From assembly GCA_001683735.1 (NCBI GenBank), contig LUGG01000015.1, positions 186,001 through 250,000 of the forward strand: 64,000 bases of DNA, in the 5' to 3' direction. The notes under the pieces are model-generated. The model had not been told where the DNA came from, did no database searches, and was given only the letters and a program-made list of their open reading frames with translations. This DNA is from Grifola frondosa (Eukaryota; Basidiomycota; Agaricomycetes; Polyporales; Grifolaceae). The position numbers and the translations under genes were made by a program. Of this stretch, positions 1-9,667 are shown in pieces (the stretch's first letter is position 1; each line of letters opens with the position of its first letter).

Positions 1-105
1 GTCAACAGCCTCAACCGCCAACGCAACGCGCTGGAGGCATTCCTGAAGGCGTGCATTGGGCTGGAGGGCAGCAGCGACCTGTTGCTCGAGACGAGAATCT
101 GGTAG
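1..105 (+). CDS. 3' end of an unrecognised gene
   Basis: An open frame enters from the left edge and stops with TAG at 103-105, giving 34 residues beginning VNSLNRQRNALEAFLKA. The start lies outside the window. The opening VNSLNRQR recalls a motif of SPF27/BCAS2-type splicing factors, but the rest does not follow that family, so I do not name it. It could also be a chance open frame; the amphipathic, helix-like composition favours real coding sequence. Confidence 0.35.
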   Translation, partial: VNSLNRQRNALEAFLKACIGLEGSSDLLLETRIW

Positions 106-513
106 ATGTCGCGGGGATAGAGTTATATACCCGGTGCGCTGGTTTTCAACAAACCTTTGCCCATTAAAGCGTAGAACGGACCATTCATCTGGTCAGATTG
201 TCTTGGTTCGCGTACGCCGAATGTGCTTGAATGCTTCATAATCTTGCTGTGCAAATGTGGCTATTGAGGACCGTGCGTCGCAACTGCGGCGGTGTGATGG
301 CAATTTTGGAAGGCCAGTTCTGTTATGCTGGCTCGCGTGCGTCTTCTTGGGGACGTGTCTTATCTGAATTACACCAGCATGATCGGATGCCCTCATGGAA
401 GTGAATGGTTACTTTCTTTTGGGTATAGTGCTGCGCGACACCGAATCACGAGTCAGGGGACTGAAGAGATTGAAAGCAGTGGTGATCATAACGTGTGTGG
501 ATATCTTATCATC
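106..513. other. intergenic, promoter of methyltransferase
   Basis: I see no supported gene here. The methyltransferase frame is open upstream to an ATG at 325, but that extension (residues such as MLARVRLLGDVSYLN) looks unlike the family's N-terminus, so I treat 325-513 as 5' leader. Confidence 0.4.
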
Positions 514-1435
514 ATGTCCGAGTTGACTATCGACAAGCCGGAAAGCATTGCAGAGATCTACCCACACGAGCCCGAACACCTGCACGTCGTAGTCGGACAG
601 ATCGAAGAACGCGTGCAACTCATTAAGGCGTGGAGTATTCAACCTGGGGAGCGAGTTCTTGAAATCGGATGTGGTCAGGGAGACTGCACGGCGGCCTTGG
701 CTGTGGCGGTTGGCGAGAAGGGATCTGTCACTGCTGTGGATCCGGCGAGTCTTGATTACGGTAGGTTCCATTTCGCTATCTAAACGAGTGCTGACCTTGC
801 GCTCTTGATGCCCAGGGTCGCCTTACACTCTTGGAGAGGCCCAAGCGCATCTCCGCGCTTCGCCTGTGGGCTCACGCATCACCTTTGTGCAGGCAGACCC
901 GGTGGCTTTCCTCGGAAGCACGACGGAGACTTACACGACGGCGGTCCTCGCGCACTGCACGTGGTACTTCGCGTCGCCCGCCGTCCTGTCCGAAATTCTA
1001 TCCGCGCTGGCACTCCGCGTCGAGCGCATCTGCATCGCGGAGTGGGCGCTGAGCGCGTCCGACGCCCGGTCCGTGCCCCATGTGCTCGCAACGTTCGCAC
1101 AGGTGTCTCTCGAGTGTCGCAAGAGCGAGACTAAGAGCAACATACGCACGGTGCTGTCTCCCGCTGCGATGCGCGCAGCTGCGGCCGCGTCGAGGCTTAC
1201 GTTGCAGAAAGAAGAAACGGTCGTTCCGGGGGATGGCATGTTGGACGCACAGTGGGAAGTAGGGTTGGTGCTGTCGCAGGGTTGGGCGAAGGAGGTTGAG
1301 CGGTTCGTGGAGAGTGCACGCGAGAAGGCGGTCGTGTTCGCTGCGAGAGACGCGGTGCGTGCAGCTGTGGACCTGTTGAAAGGGGAGAAGGTCCGCGCGA
1401 TGGATGTGTGGGTTGCTACGTTCGCCAAGGAGTAG
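514..1435 (+). CDS. class I SAM-dependent methyltransferase
   Basis: Two exons, 514-760 and 816-1435, with intron 761-815 (GTAGGT...CAG, phase 1). The protein is about 288 residues. Near residue 45 it carries the SAM-binding motif I signature VLEIGCGQGDCTAALA, followed by an acidic motif II region TAVDPAS, so it is a Rossmann-fold methyltransferase acting on an unknown small-molecule or protein substrate. The ATG at 514 is chosen because the protein then begins shortly before the conserved YPHEPEHLHVVVGQIEERV segment typical of fungal members. No signal peptide or membrane segment is seen, so it is probably cytosolic. The reading frame is intact across the splice, unlike many neighbours. The substrate cannot be inferred. 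Confidence 0.8.
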
Positions 1436-1781
1436 CACAAATATTTGTCCGGTGGATCCATTATGGAAAATGACAGGCCACATCTAAAGATTGTTCAAGC
1501 AAGTACCCTTCAGAGTACTTCTGCTGTGGAGAATGTCCAGCCGAGCACAAATCACTCGCAATCGGGTAGAACATTCAAAGAGAATATATAATCGGATGAT
1601 GCAGTACATCACATTAACACTCGGAGCATGAGAAGCAACACTGGGATCTGAAAGCAATGCGGACTCGACACTTCGTGGACAGGCTACTCTTAGAAGGACT
1701 TTCTAATTGCAGTGGGTGAGCGTTCTCCGGAGAAATGCGTGAATAAACTCCAGACTTACATGGGTATCCAGGCCACAGGCC
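1436..1781. other. convergent 3' intergenic region
   Basis: No gene is seen. The stretch lies between the converging methyltransferase and F-box genes. Around 1715-1740 is a segment (ttctccggagaa core) that recurs near 4448-4475 and marks a duplicated F-box 3' end. Confidence 0.4.
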
Positions 1782-3414
1782 TCAAGTTCGAAGCGCACGC
1801 AAATCGCGCACTCTCTGTTCTACTTCCTCCCAAAAAGGCAGAATCACGTCATAGCCAATAGGATTGCCATTCGAATCCATGTGACGAATGTTTTGTAAGT
1901 TGGGGAACCATGCTGAACAATGATCTGGCTATCATCAAGGAGTCGCCGTAAAACAGGGAGGAGTTAAGATCGATCGTAGTAACTCGCTCGTTACTCGACG
2001 TATCTTCAGGCCCCATGTCATTGCGAGTTGTGTCAATGGATAATTCCAAGGTTCGGAGGTTTCTGCAGCGCTGGACCAATGAATGCAAACCGGAGAGAGT
2101 AACAGGGGATTTTGTCGAGAAACGAAGAACCTCCAGTCGGGGTAACTGCATGGCGAGACGCAGCAATGTTGCATTGTCCATCTGCATGAGGACGGTAGTT
2201 CTTGTGTCAAACCACACGGATTGAAGCTTCGTGAATTCGAGTAGTGGAGCGATGGTATCGATGTCGATGGAAACACTCAGCGCGCCAAATACCAATAGAT
2301 GGAGGTCGGTCGCCAGGGAAAGAGGAACACCCAATTGAAACAAAACTAGGGACGAGTGTGAACAGGAATCTCGTAGGACAGATAAAAATTCCTGCAGCCC
2401 AAGTGCTGAAGGCGTGCGGTCACAGATGACACGTAATTCGCGCAATTGGCAAGGCTGCATCGCCTGAAGTAATGCCGTGGCAAAGTGGACTTGAGGAATA
2501 TAGATTGTGAGGGACTGCAACACGGGGAACCATTGACGGAGCGGAATGCGATGGAGACGATGGAAAGCATCGATAGAATTCACCCGGAACTGCGCTTCTG
2601 TCAATGTAGGGATCGAAGCCATGTGAAGGACAGCCTCATTTGCCGGGGCAGCAGTGAAGCAGAATTTCCGCATATTCATAGATCCCCGTATGATATCCAG
2701 GATTGCCGATGGGAATATAGGGGATATAGTCTCGTGAGGAGAGAACACCGAAATTTGACTAAGAGAGGGACATGAACGCGCCACCCGGGCAAAAAAGGTT
2801 TCAAATGCAGGTCCATCGAAAAAGCCATCTAAGCGGAGCGCCTGAAGTGATGGTCCAACTAGTAGCGATGCTAGATCGGGAGTAGAGGAGAGACGGGAGG
2901 TACAGGACAGGTGAATCGCATGGGGGTCGGTCTTGGAAGCGAAGGATCGCGAATGGTTTTTAACAGATAGAAGGAAAAAGGCATCATCAAACATAGTGCA
3001 AGCGAAATAATGGGTTTCAGTGCCGAAATGCTTGATGCGTGGCGCATAGGTATCAAATCTCGAATATAGTTCAGAACACATCGACCGAAAGACCACCTGT
3101 CAATCGTACAACGAGGATAAGTCTCAACAGTGCATCAATAATGGTTAGATATTTACCTTTAGCTTACCAACTCGCGTTCTATCGGCGCTCTCCCAATCTC
3201 TCAGGAAATCAGCCGGTAGAGTTTTCAATAGCGGTATGTCGGAGAGCTGTACACGCCATAGGCGATCCAGAGAAGGATCCAGAAATGCACGACACGTACG
3301 TGCGAGAGCAGCGACAGAAGAGGGCCCGCGAGGGACGGCATTGGGATCATTATCTAGATACACCTCTTCAACGATTTCCGTAAGGATCTCCGTGATATAA
3401 AGGCAATGGTGCAT
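1782..3414 (-). CDS. F-box protein with C-terminal leucine-rich region
   Basis: Two exons on the minus strand: 3157-3414 and 1782-3096, with intron 3097-3156 (60 nt, phase 0). It begins MHHCLYITEILTEIVEEVYLD and runs into a typical basidiomycete F-box (SSVAALARTCRAFLDPSLDRLW). That motif binds Skp1 in SCF ubiquitin ligases; the long C-terminal part has LRR-like hydrophobic spacing for substrate binding. The open frame formally stops at 1849. Removing one T in the minus-strand run at about 1917-1921 continues it as ARSLSAWFPNLQNIRHMD... to a family-like end (PFWEEVEQRVRDLRALRT) with stop at 1782-1784, so I read a one-base insertion there. It is the intact left copy of a duplicated F-box gene. 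Confidence 0.75.
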
Positions 3415-3976
3415 CTCGAAAACAGGCCAGGTCAATAAACGAGATGACCTAAGAACGCGAAGTGGGAATTGTCAGGACCTAACAAGTCATTCATTGGATA
3501 CGAATGGAACAACTCACAGGAATTGTGGAACTTGAGCAGCAGGGCTGATACGTGGTGGATAAGAAAGAACATGCGGCAAACAACCGCCTGAGTCTCTATG
3601 ACTCAAAGTGGAAGGCCTTCGGAGATCGTGACATTGTGGCAAACGTGGTTTTTAGCGAACCGAAATTGCAGCGGACCGCGGTGTCGCTTAAAGCCTCAGG
3701 CCTCTAGACTGGAGTAGACTGTCAATAGCGCTAATAAGATGTTGAACATCAATTTTAGCAGACATTTGGAAAGGGGAAGGAAAAAATCGATTCAGTTGCC
3801 TAACGGAACGATAAGAAAGAGTCAATGTGTAGTACATCGGGAACATAATCGTATACCTATGATGGTAAGTCGCAACATTGTGAGATGGTGGAAATTCCAG
3901 TGCAAATATGTAAAGTAGGGATTAAATCATCAACGATAAGATTGATCTACCGGAGAGTCAATAGCGGCCTGCCCAG

Positions 3977-4140
3977 TCAGAGACGCATCAGACGCACTTC
4001 CACTTTATGCACTTCAAGTCGCCGGAGGCCACTAATAGTGTCCTCGTAAGCATTCTGCGCCAAGAACAGCTTCCTCGCCATCACACCCGGCTTCGTCATC
4101 TGATTAAGGATTTTCCTGTTCACGTCCAAGAAGCTTCCCC
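3977..4140 (-). pseudogene. decayed TIM50 C-terminal fragment
   Basis: Minus-strand translation reads DVNRKILNQMTKPGVMARKL, which aligns with [21 protein letters not shown] near the C-terminus of the TIM50 gene at 7113-8854 with a short deletion; DNA identity is roughly two thirds over about 60 nt by eye. Just downstream, 3903-3952 matches 7058-7107 at about 78% over 50 nt. Together these mark an old duplicate of the TIM50 3' end. It has no start, domain or splice structure of its own. Confidence 0.55.
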
Positions 4141-4425
4141 AGGAATTGTTACTGCGCTTCGAGTTGTGTGCGCTCGATGTATGTGAACTGGCAATGTAGC
4201 ATGCCATGAACACTACAGTTCTGAGAATTACTATCCGCCCTGGTACAGAATGTCGTTCGCACGCACGAAACAATTGCGAATAACATCCAGGGAAACTATG
4301 CGGCTTGTCATGAACATGCCTGCTGGACACAGTAGAAATTCGGGGAATCAAAAGCTGTGACGCACTAACCTGAGACAGTATGGCTCGGACAATTAGAATA
4401 GAATGAATTCCCTATCGGAGATAAC
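4141..4425. other. no gene seen
   Basis: The open frame on the minus strand through this stretch (up to 4351) has no recognisable protein features. It is probably further decayed duplicate sequence. Confidence 0.3.
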
Positions 4426-4937
4426 TCAGAATGGAGTTGAGGAGCATTCTCCGGAGAAGTGAGCTGCAAATTCCTGCACTTTATCTTCATGCCACTGCTG
4501 GGGATGGCAATTATCGTAATCAGCTGGGTGCAATGTTGCTACTCCCTTTGCGGCAGGCCCAGTCCATTGCACTTCAACGGAAGACATCTGGATAATACGT
4601 TGAATTATGAGCAAAAATAGAGCTACGTAGAAGGAAGAAAGGCACCTGGTACGGTGTTGAGGAGCGGGTGGAAGGACTCCCCCTCCCATGCATGTCCTTT
4701 CATCCAGAAACTGGAATCGTCCGCTTAGAATCCAACATAGAGTCATGTTGAGGTGAACTTTGGTTTTGCTCAGCAGATATGCCACGGAGCGACAGCGGTG
4801 GGAGAGCCTGAACAGGTGTTCGCGGCGCTAGATTTACAACTGAGCCTTTTGGATCATGCACACTGGAGCTGACTTAGAGCTGGCTCCCACTTCGACGACA
4901 GCGCAAGATCAGCAAACTTGGTTTCTTCGTTCGGAAT
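4426..4937 (-). pseudogene. probable 3' remnant of a second F-box copy
   Basis: The minus-strand end of this stretch (about 4426-4500) translates to QQWHEDKVQEFAAHFSGE and is followed by DNA (cacttctccggagaatgctc) closely resembling the tail of the intact F-box gene near 1715-1740. A splice-like donor and acceptor (GTGCCT...CCAG, about 4587-4648) is present. The rest is unrecognised. I read it as the 3' end of a broken F-box copy whose 5' part lies at 6417-6705. A short independent gene cannot be excluded. Confidence 0.35.
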
Positions 4938-6403
4938 ATGATGTCTTCGCTGTCTACTCTGAAGGATCACTTCCCTGTTCGTCCTGGACTAGCTCTCAGC
5001 AATGGTCGGTATATCATAAGACGAAAGCTGGGTTCCGGTGTTTTCTCCTCCACATACCTAGTCCAGGATTCACTCTCCACGTAAGGCTCTGCTGCACAGA
5101 ATTCAGCGGCTCACCATGGTGGACTGCATCAGGTCTGGAAAATACCTTGCCGCAAAGATCCTCACTCTCGAAGGTACCCAGCGGCACCACTCAGGGGAGA
5201 TGCATGAGCTGGAATTTCTCGAGGCAATACGAGCTTGTGAAGACATCAATTCTCTTCCTGTGCTTCGTGATCATCTTGAGCTGGAAGGTCCATGTGGCTC
5301 TCACTTATGCTTCATTATGGACCTGCTCAGCACAGACGTGTCTTCCTTCCGACGCAGTTTTCCCACCAAAGCCCTCCCGCCCTTCTTTGTGAAAAATATA
5401 ATAGCGCTCACCTTGGAAGGAGTCGAGCAGCTTCATGATCTCAATATAGTGCATACTGGTGAGTCTTTCTTGTGCGCTATTGTGCACGCAGCGCTTTAAG
5501 TCTAACCATACCACATGAGTTAGATATCAAGCCGGATAATATCCTTTTTGGGGGCATATCCGACAGTCAAGTTGATGATATACTGTCTACAGAGGCCGTG
5601 GTGACTGATGGAAGCTTCGAGTTAAATGGAGAGCACTGGCCGATACTCAAGTCGCAACCTATTCCCCACTCGTTTTCCCCTAACACAACCGCTCATGATG
5701 CCGAGTTGATCATCATAGTACTTACGGATCTGGGACAAGGTAGGTGTATCGTGTCTGTATCTCATGACGATGCTGACGCGTAAAATCTTCAGCGCAATGG
5801 GCCGGGAAGCAGCCAACAGTAGATGACTTTTCTGCTCGCTCGTTACGGGCGCCTGAAGTGATCTTGAGATCAGAATTTGGACCCAAACTCGATATCTGGT
5901 CTATCGGATGCATCGTACGTCGAGATCCAGTTAAACAAAACTGTTTTTTTATATCTCCAATTGTAGACATTCGAGCTTCTTGTTGGACGTTGGCTCTTCA
6001 ATCCCGAAGACGGGGGCGACGCTTGGCGCCTGGAAGATGACCACCTCGCGAAAATGATAGAAATTACTGGTGAAACATTCTCGGCATCAACACTCGAGCG
6101 TTCTCCGCTTCGAGACAAATATTTTGACAAAACAGGCGAGAGTCTCCATCTGGCCACCTTCGTGATTGATCAAGTCAGAAACTGACTCGCATTACTCGCT
6201 TGACAGGGAAACTTCTACGAATAGACGACCTTCCCCCCTTCAGCCTTGAGACGGCTCTGTCTAACTACAACCTTCTACCCCTCGAAGAGATAGGGCCCGC
6301 CGCTGATTTTATACGCACTTGCATACGCCTCGATCCACATGCAAGGCCATCTGCTAAGGAATTACAGCTTCATCCATGGTTGGAAGGAGCATTCAAGTGC
6401 TGA
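4938..6403 (+). CDS. SRPK-like serine/threonine protein kinase
   Basis: Six exons: 4938-5080, 5133-5458, 5524-5739, 5793-5914, 5967-6135, 6207-6403. All junctions keep frame, giving 390 residues. Kinase features in order: glycine loop LGSGVFSSTY (about residue 31), catalytic lysine in YLAAKIL, catalytic loop IVHTDIKPDN (HTD, as in SR-protein kinases, instead of HRD), DLG in VLTDLGQAQW in place of DFG, APE in LRAPEV, and a family-like end RPSAKELQLHPWLEGAF. It therefore resembles the SRPK-type kinases expanded in mushrooms, acting on SR-type or other substrates. It is short for an SRPK and lacks a recognisable spacer insert. The last intron, 6136-6206, reads best as GC-AG (CAG|GCGAGA). The gene is intact while its flanks are F-box debris. 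Confidence 0.85.
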
Positions 6404-6416
6404 TCGCAGAGAATTG

Positions 6417-6705
6417 TCATCGGATCGTTTTATTTCCGTGTAGTTGTATCAATATATCACTCATGGGTGAATTGTTCTGATAGTGTATTATTGTCAGAAT
6501 CACAGTATTCTTGTGACTGCACCATATTGAGAATTGGATACGCCAGAGCCGATCCAGCGAAGGATCGAGGAATGCACGGCAAGTCTGTGCCAGGGCGGTC
6601 ACAGAAGGCGACCCATGAAGAATAGTATCAGGATCGGCATCCAGATACACCTGCTCGATTACTTCAGCGACGATATCTGACAAAGAGGCAATATGGATGG
6701 AGACT
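6417..6705 (-). pseudogene. 5' remnant of an F-box paralogue
   Basis: Minus-strand translation SDIVAEVIEQVYLDADPD, then SVTALAQTCRAFLDPSLDRLWRIQF, is clearly paralogous to the first exon of the F-box gene at 1782-3414. The initiating methionine is replaced by isoleucine (SIHIASLSDIV against MHHCLYITEIL) and the frame becomes nonsense after RIQFS and ends at 6417, directly beside the 3' end of the kinase gene. Upstream DNA (6760-6800) also resembles that of the intact gene at 3510-3570. Confidence 0.75.
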
Positions 6706-7112
6706 GCTTAAGATACATCAGTTATTTCGAATAAGAACGCGTCTTTGTATGCGGATAGAATAACTCACGTAATGGTGGAAATGAAGCTGCGGTGATGGTC
6801 AAGAAAGAACGTAAAGTATAGTTCTTACCCATCCAATTAATGCTCAGTGATCTGTTCAACGGAGATTTCAGTTGAGACTTAAGGCATGTAGGTGCGAGAC
6901 TCGATATAAGTGCATGAGCAGGAAGAACCCAAGCGGATTAACATTCGAGATGATTAAAATGGATGGTCGAAGTATGCGGGTAAATTGCTCATATATCCGT
7001 GACACCACAGGCAAGTCCGGTGAGTTCCTTGAGGGGAAGACTCAAAAGCATATCATGTAGAGCAGGGATCAAAACATCAACAATACCATTAATCCACCGT
7101 AGTGTTAGTAAC
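6706..7112. repeat. right copy of duplicated F-box/TIM50 spacer
   Basis: No gene. The region carries the duplicate of the spacer at about 3435-3976: matching segments include 6765-6810 against 3510-3570 and 7058-7107 against 3903-3952. Confidence 0.5.
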
Positions 7113-8854
7113 CTACGTGGCTGGAGACGCGCTGGACCCGCTCGAGCCACTCGTGCTGGTTTCCGCTGCCGGAGGCGCCTCAGCACCTTCCTTTGGCGGC
7201 GGCGGGACACCCGTGAGCATCGCCTGCGCTGCACCCCAGAACGTGCTCGGCATCTCCCGCGCCATCGCATCCTGCTCCGCCTTAATCATCTTGTCAAAGT
7301 TCTCCTTGTTCGCGTTCAAGTAAGCCTGCTCCTCCAAGTATTGTTGTTGTGCCTCGAGCCTCTTCTGCTCGATATACGTAAGTGGCACCGGCGACGCAGT
7401 TTGCTGTTCACAAAGTTAAGTAAGATCGCCGAAGAGATAAGGTAGGAGACGCACTTGGGCGGAACCGCCGAAGAGGCCCGAGAGGGTGAACCCGCCCCTC
7501 GAGAGGCCCTTCCGACTGTGCTCCCACTCTTCGATAAATTTTCGTTTCGCCTCTGCTTCCTTCTTCGCATACTCAATCGGGACGTTCTTTCCTTGATACG
7601 CTGTGAGAATCGGGCGCACGTCTGGCGTTTTGTACATCGCGATGGCTAGGACAAAGTTTGAGTGGCATCAATAGCAGTAGACGTTACAGACGTACATTCC
7701 AGGAAAGGAATCATGGCGACAAGTCCCTTGTCTCCCGGCTCACCAGTCCACTTGGGCACGATGATCGCGTTTTCAGGGTTGGGCGCGACGTGCTCGGGAT
7801 GAACATCGAGGAGGATTACTTTTGCGAGATCACGGTTGAGGTACGATAGGTCCTTCACCGGTTGTCCCTGCACTGAGCGAGTGGCATCCCGGAAGAGTCG
7901 GTGTGTGATATAGAACTGATATGGATCTAGTTTGTCAATTATCGGCATTGCTGTCTGCAATCGCAATGTCAATGATTGGTGGACATGATGATAAGTACGA
8001 GAATACGGACATAATGATATTGCGTCGTGAATATAACAATTTCGTAGAACTGTGATAGATAGGCGAGGAAATAGTCGACCCCTGGCCGTTTCGCTGTCCG
8101 CCAGCCGTGCTGGCGCTAAATGGAGGGACATTATTATCGTGAAATAAAGACTCAAGAGGGACAGACGGACATCCCATGTGGAGGTAACGAGAAGGTCATC
8201 AACAGAGACTAGCAAGGTGTAAGGTCTATGCATATGGCCGGTGAGAGGCGGAGGCAAGAGTTCGGGCCATAGTGGTTCGGTGAAGGTCTAAGAGATAAAT
8301 TTGAGGCGCGGAAAACAACGAGAGTAGAATAGTATACTGACGTCAAATACGCCAGTAAACCGCGCTTTGGTCCTTCCCACCGCGTCGAAGGCGCCTCTTC
8401 AAGCGACTAAGTATCGCGTTAGAAAGTTTGTCAAGCACGGTGGAACAGCCACATACTATCTTTTTTGCCTTTAGTTCATCCTCCTCCCAAGGCCTCCCAA
8501 GATACCACGTCCCTACACCAGCTCCGAGAAGCATGACAGCCAAAGAGACTCGACTCATGAAGCGTCGTTGTCGCTCAATGGTGGATAGGGAGTCTTTCGA
8601 CGAACGCGCGCCGGTCCGCTCTCGGCGAACTTCCTCCTCACTGGGCAAAAAATCCAGACTCGGTAGCAACGAAGAACTGGAGGGACCTTCTGCCAGCTTT
8701 GTTGGGGAAGACGGTGCTGGTGTCGGGGAAGGCGTGTCCTTCGAGGGAGGCTTCGACTTGCTCGGAGGGGTGCTTGAGAGGCTAGACATCTTACAGACCT
8801 AAAAGCAAGTTGCCTAGAGATAGACGAACGGGCCAAGATAGCTGCCTGCATCAT
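7113..8854 (-). CDS. TIM50: TIM50, mitochondrial TIM23 receptor subunit
   Basis: This is the presequence-receptor subunit of the TIM23 inner-membrane translocase. Order on the minus strand: Arg-rich presequence [20 protein letters not shown] (8854 down), Ser/Pro linker, one membrane span ([16 protein letters not shown]), then the FCP1/NIF-like phosphatase-fold domain with [37 protein letters not shown] and [14 protein letters not shown]. Introns: 8116-8170, 7955-8010, 7646-7695, 7404-7454, plus two near 8288-8341 and 8405-8455. Two frame breaks are seen: presequence and linker are offset by one base near 8785-8800, and [15 protein letters not shown] needs one more G (CCC at 8376-8378 on plus). 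An essential gene with two one-base gaps suggests assembly error. A decayed copy of its tail lies at 3977-4140. Confidence 0.85.
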
Positions 8855-9194
8855 GAATGGGGCAGCCACGACGAGCAGAGGTCTCCAAGGTCGGCGTAAA
8901 CGATGAGCAAGGTCAGAAAATTAAGCGCTCGGATAGCGGCCGGCTTCGGAGCCGTTCCGCCACATGAATAAATATAATATAATCTGTTATTCAATTTTGT
9001 ATTATAACTTTGAATGCCCATCCTCGAACAACGGTGATCTTTAAGTTTCGGTGGTTGGTGTGTTCATCATCACAGCATCTATACAAGATTGAAATTTTGT
9101 TGATATTCGCTTATTCATGAAGGAACACAATCAATAGATTCGAACAAGACTTGTGGACAGTTGTGGGTCCATATTATTATCAATAATAAATAAA
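8855..9194. other. intergenic
   Basis: AT-rich upstream region of TIM50; no gene seen. Confidence 0.4.
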
Positions 9195-9565
9195 ACATCT
9201 GACCAATCACAGGATTGCCCTGTATGAAAGGGTTAGGGTTAGGACGAATTAAGGGCAAAAAATAAACGGCCTGCTCAGCCCGAGGGCCGAAGCAGAACTG
9301 GGAAATATTGAGACGATGCATGAGCCGGAGCCCATACAAACCGTAGATTCCCCCTGAGGACATGGTCGCCGTGCTATGAGTGGCCCCCACGGCCCACAAA
9401 CCCAGGACGGGAAGGGGCTTGTGCCATCAAGGTAAGTATGAGGTGTTCAAGTCTCCCTCCATCGTTTATATTGCCCTCCCGCAGAGTGCACGGACCAGAC
9501 ATGATGTTTGGCGAGAACGTAATGGTGTCAGGAGAGCGCTGAACATCGTGGGATGTTGATGGCCA
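9195..9565 (+). repeat. dispersed repeat, copy 1, with TTAGGG units
   Basis: About 340-370 nt nearly identical (about 93% in the core, by eye) to the reverse complement of 37565-37955. One end has two telomere-like units (agggttagggttagg at 9231-9245). The other end fades near 9565. Inside is a splice-like pair (AG|GTAAGTATG ... CCGCAG, 9430-9485). Open frames inside it are short. It is a member of an unclassified repeat family, perhaps a retroelement or captured gene fragment. Confidence 0.7.
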
Positions 9566-9667
9566 TATGCTCTTTACAAGTCGAAGGGTGTATCAAGCAA
9601 TTGCCAAGTAATGAAACGAATACCATTGTACAAAGAGAATTAGACGTTCTACCTCAATACTGTATCA

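Noticed and set aside
9231..9250. Chromosome end or internal telomere at the TTAGGG units
   Set aside because: Only two units are present, inside a dispersed repeat that recurs inverted at 37904-37918, with genes on both sides.
9115..9399. Protein-coding gene inside the dispersed repeat
   Set aside because: The frame is not preserved in the second copy at 37474-37773 and has no recognisable domain.
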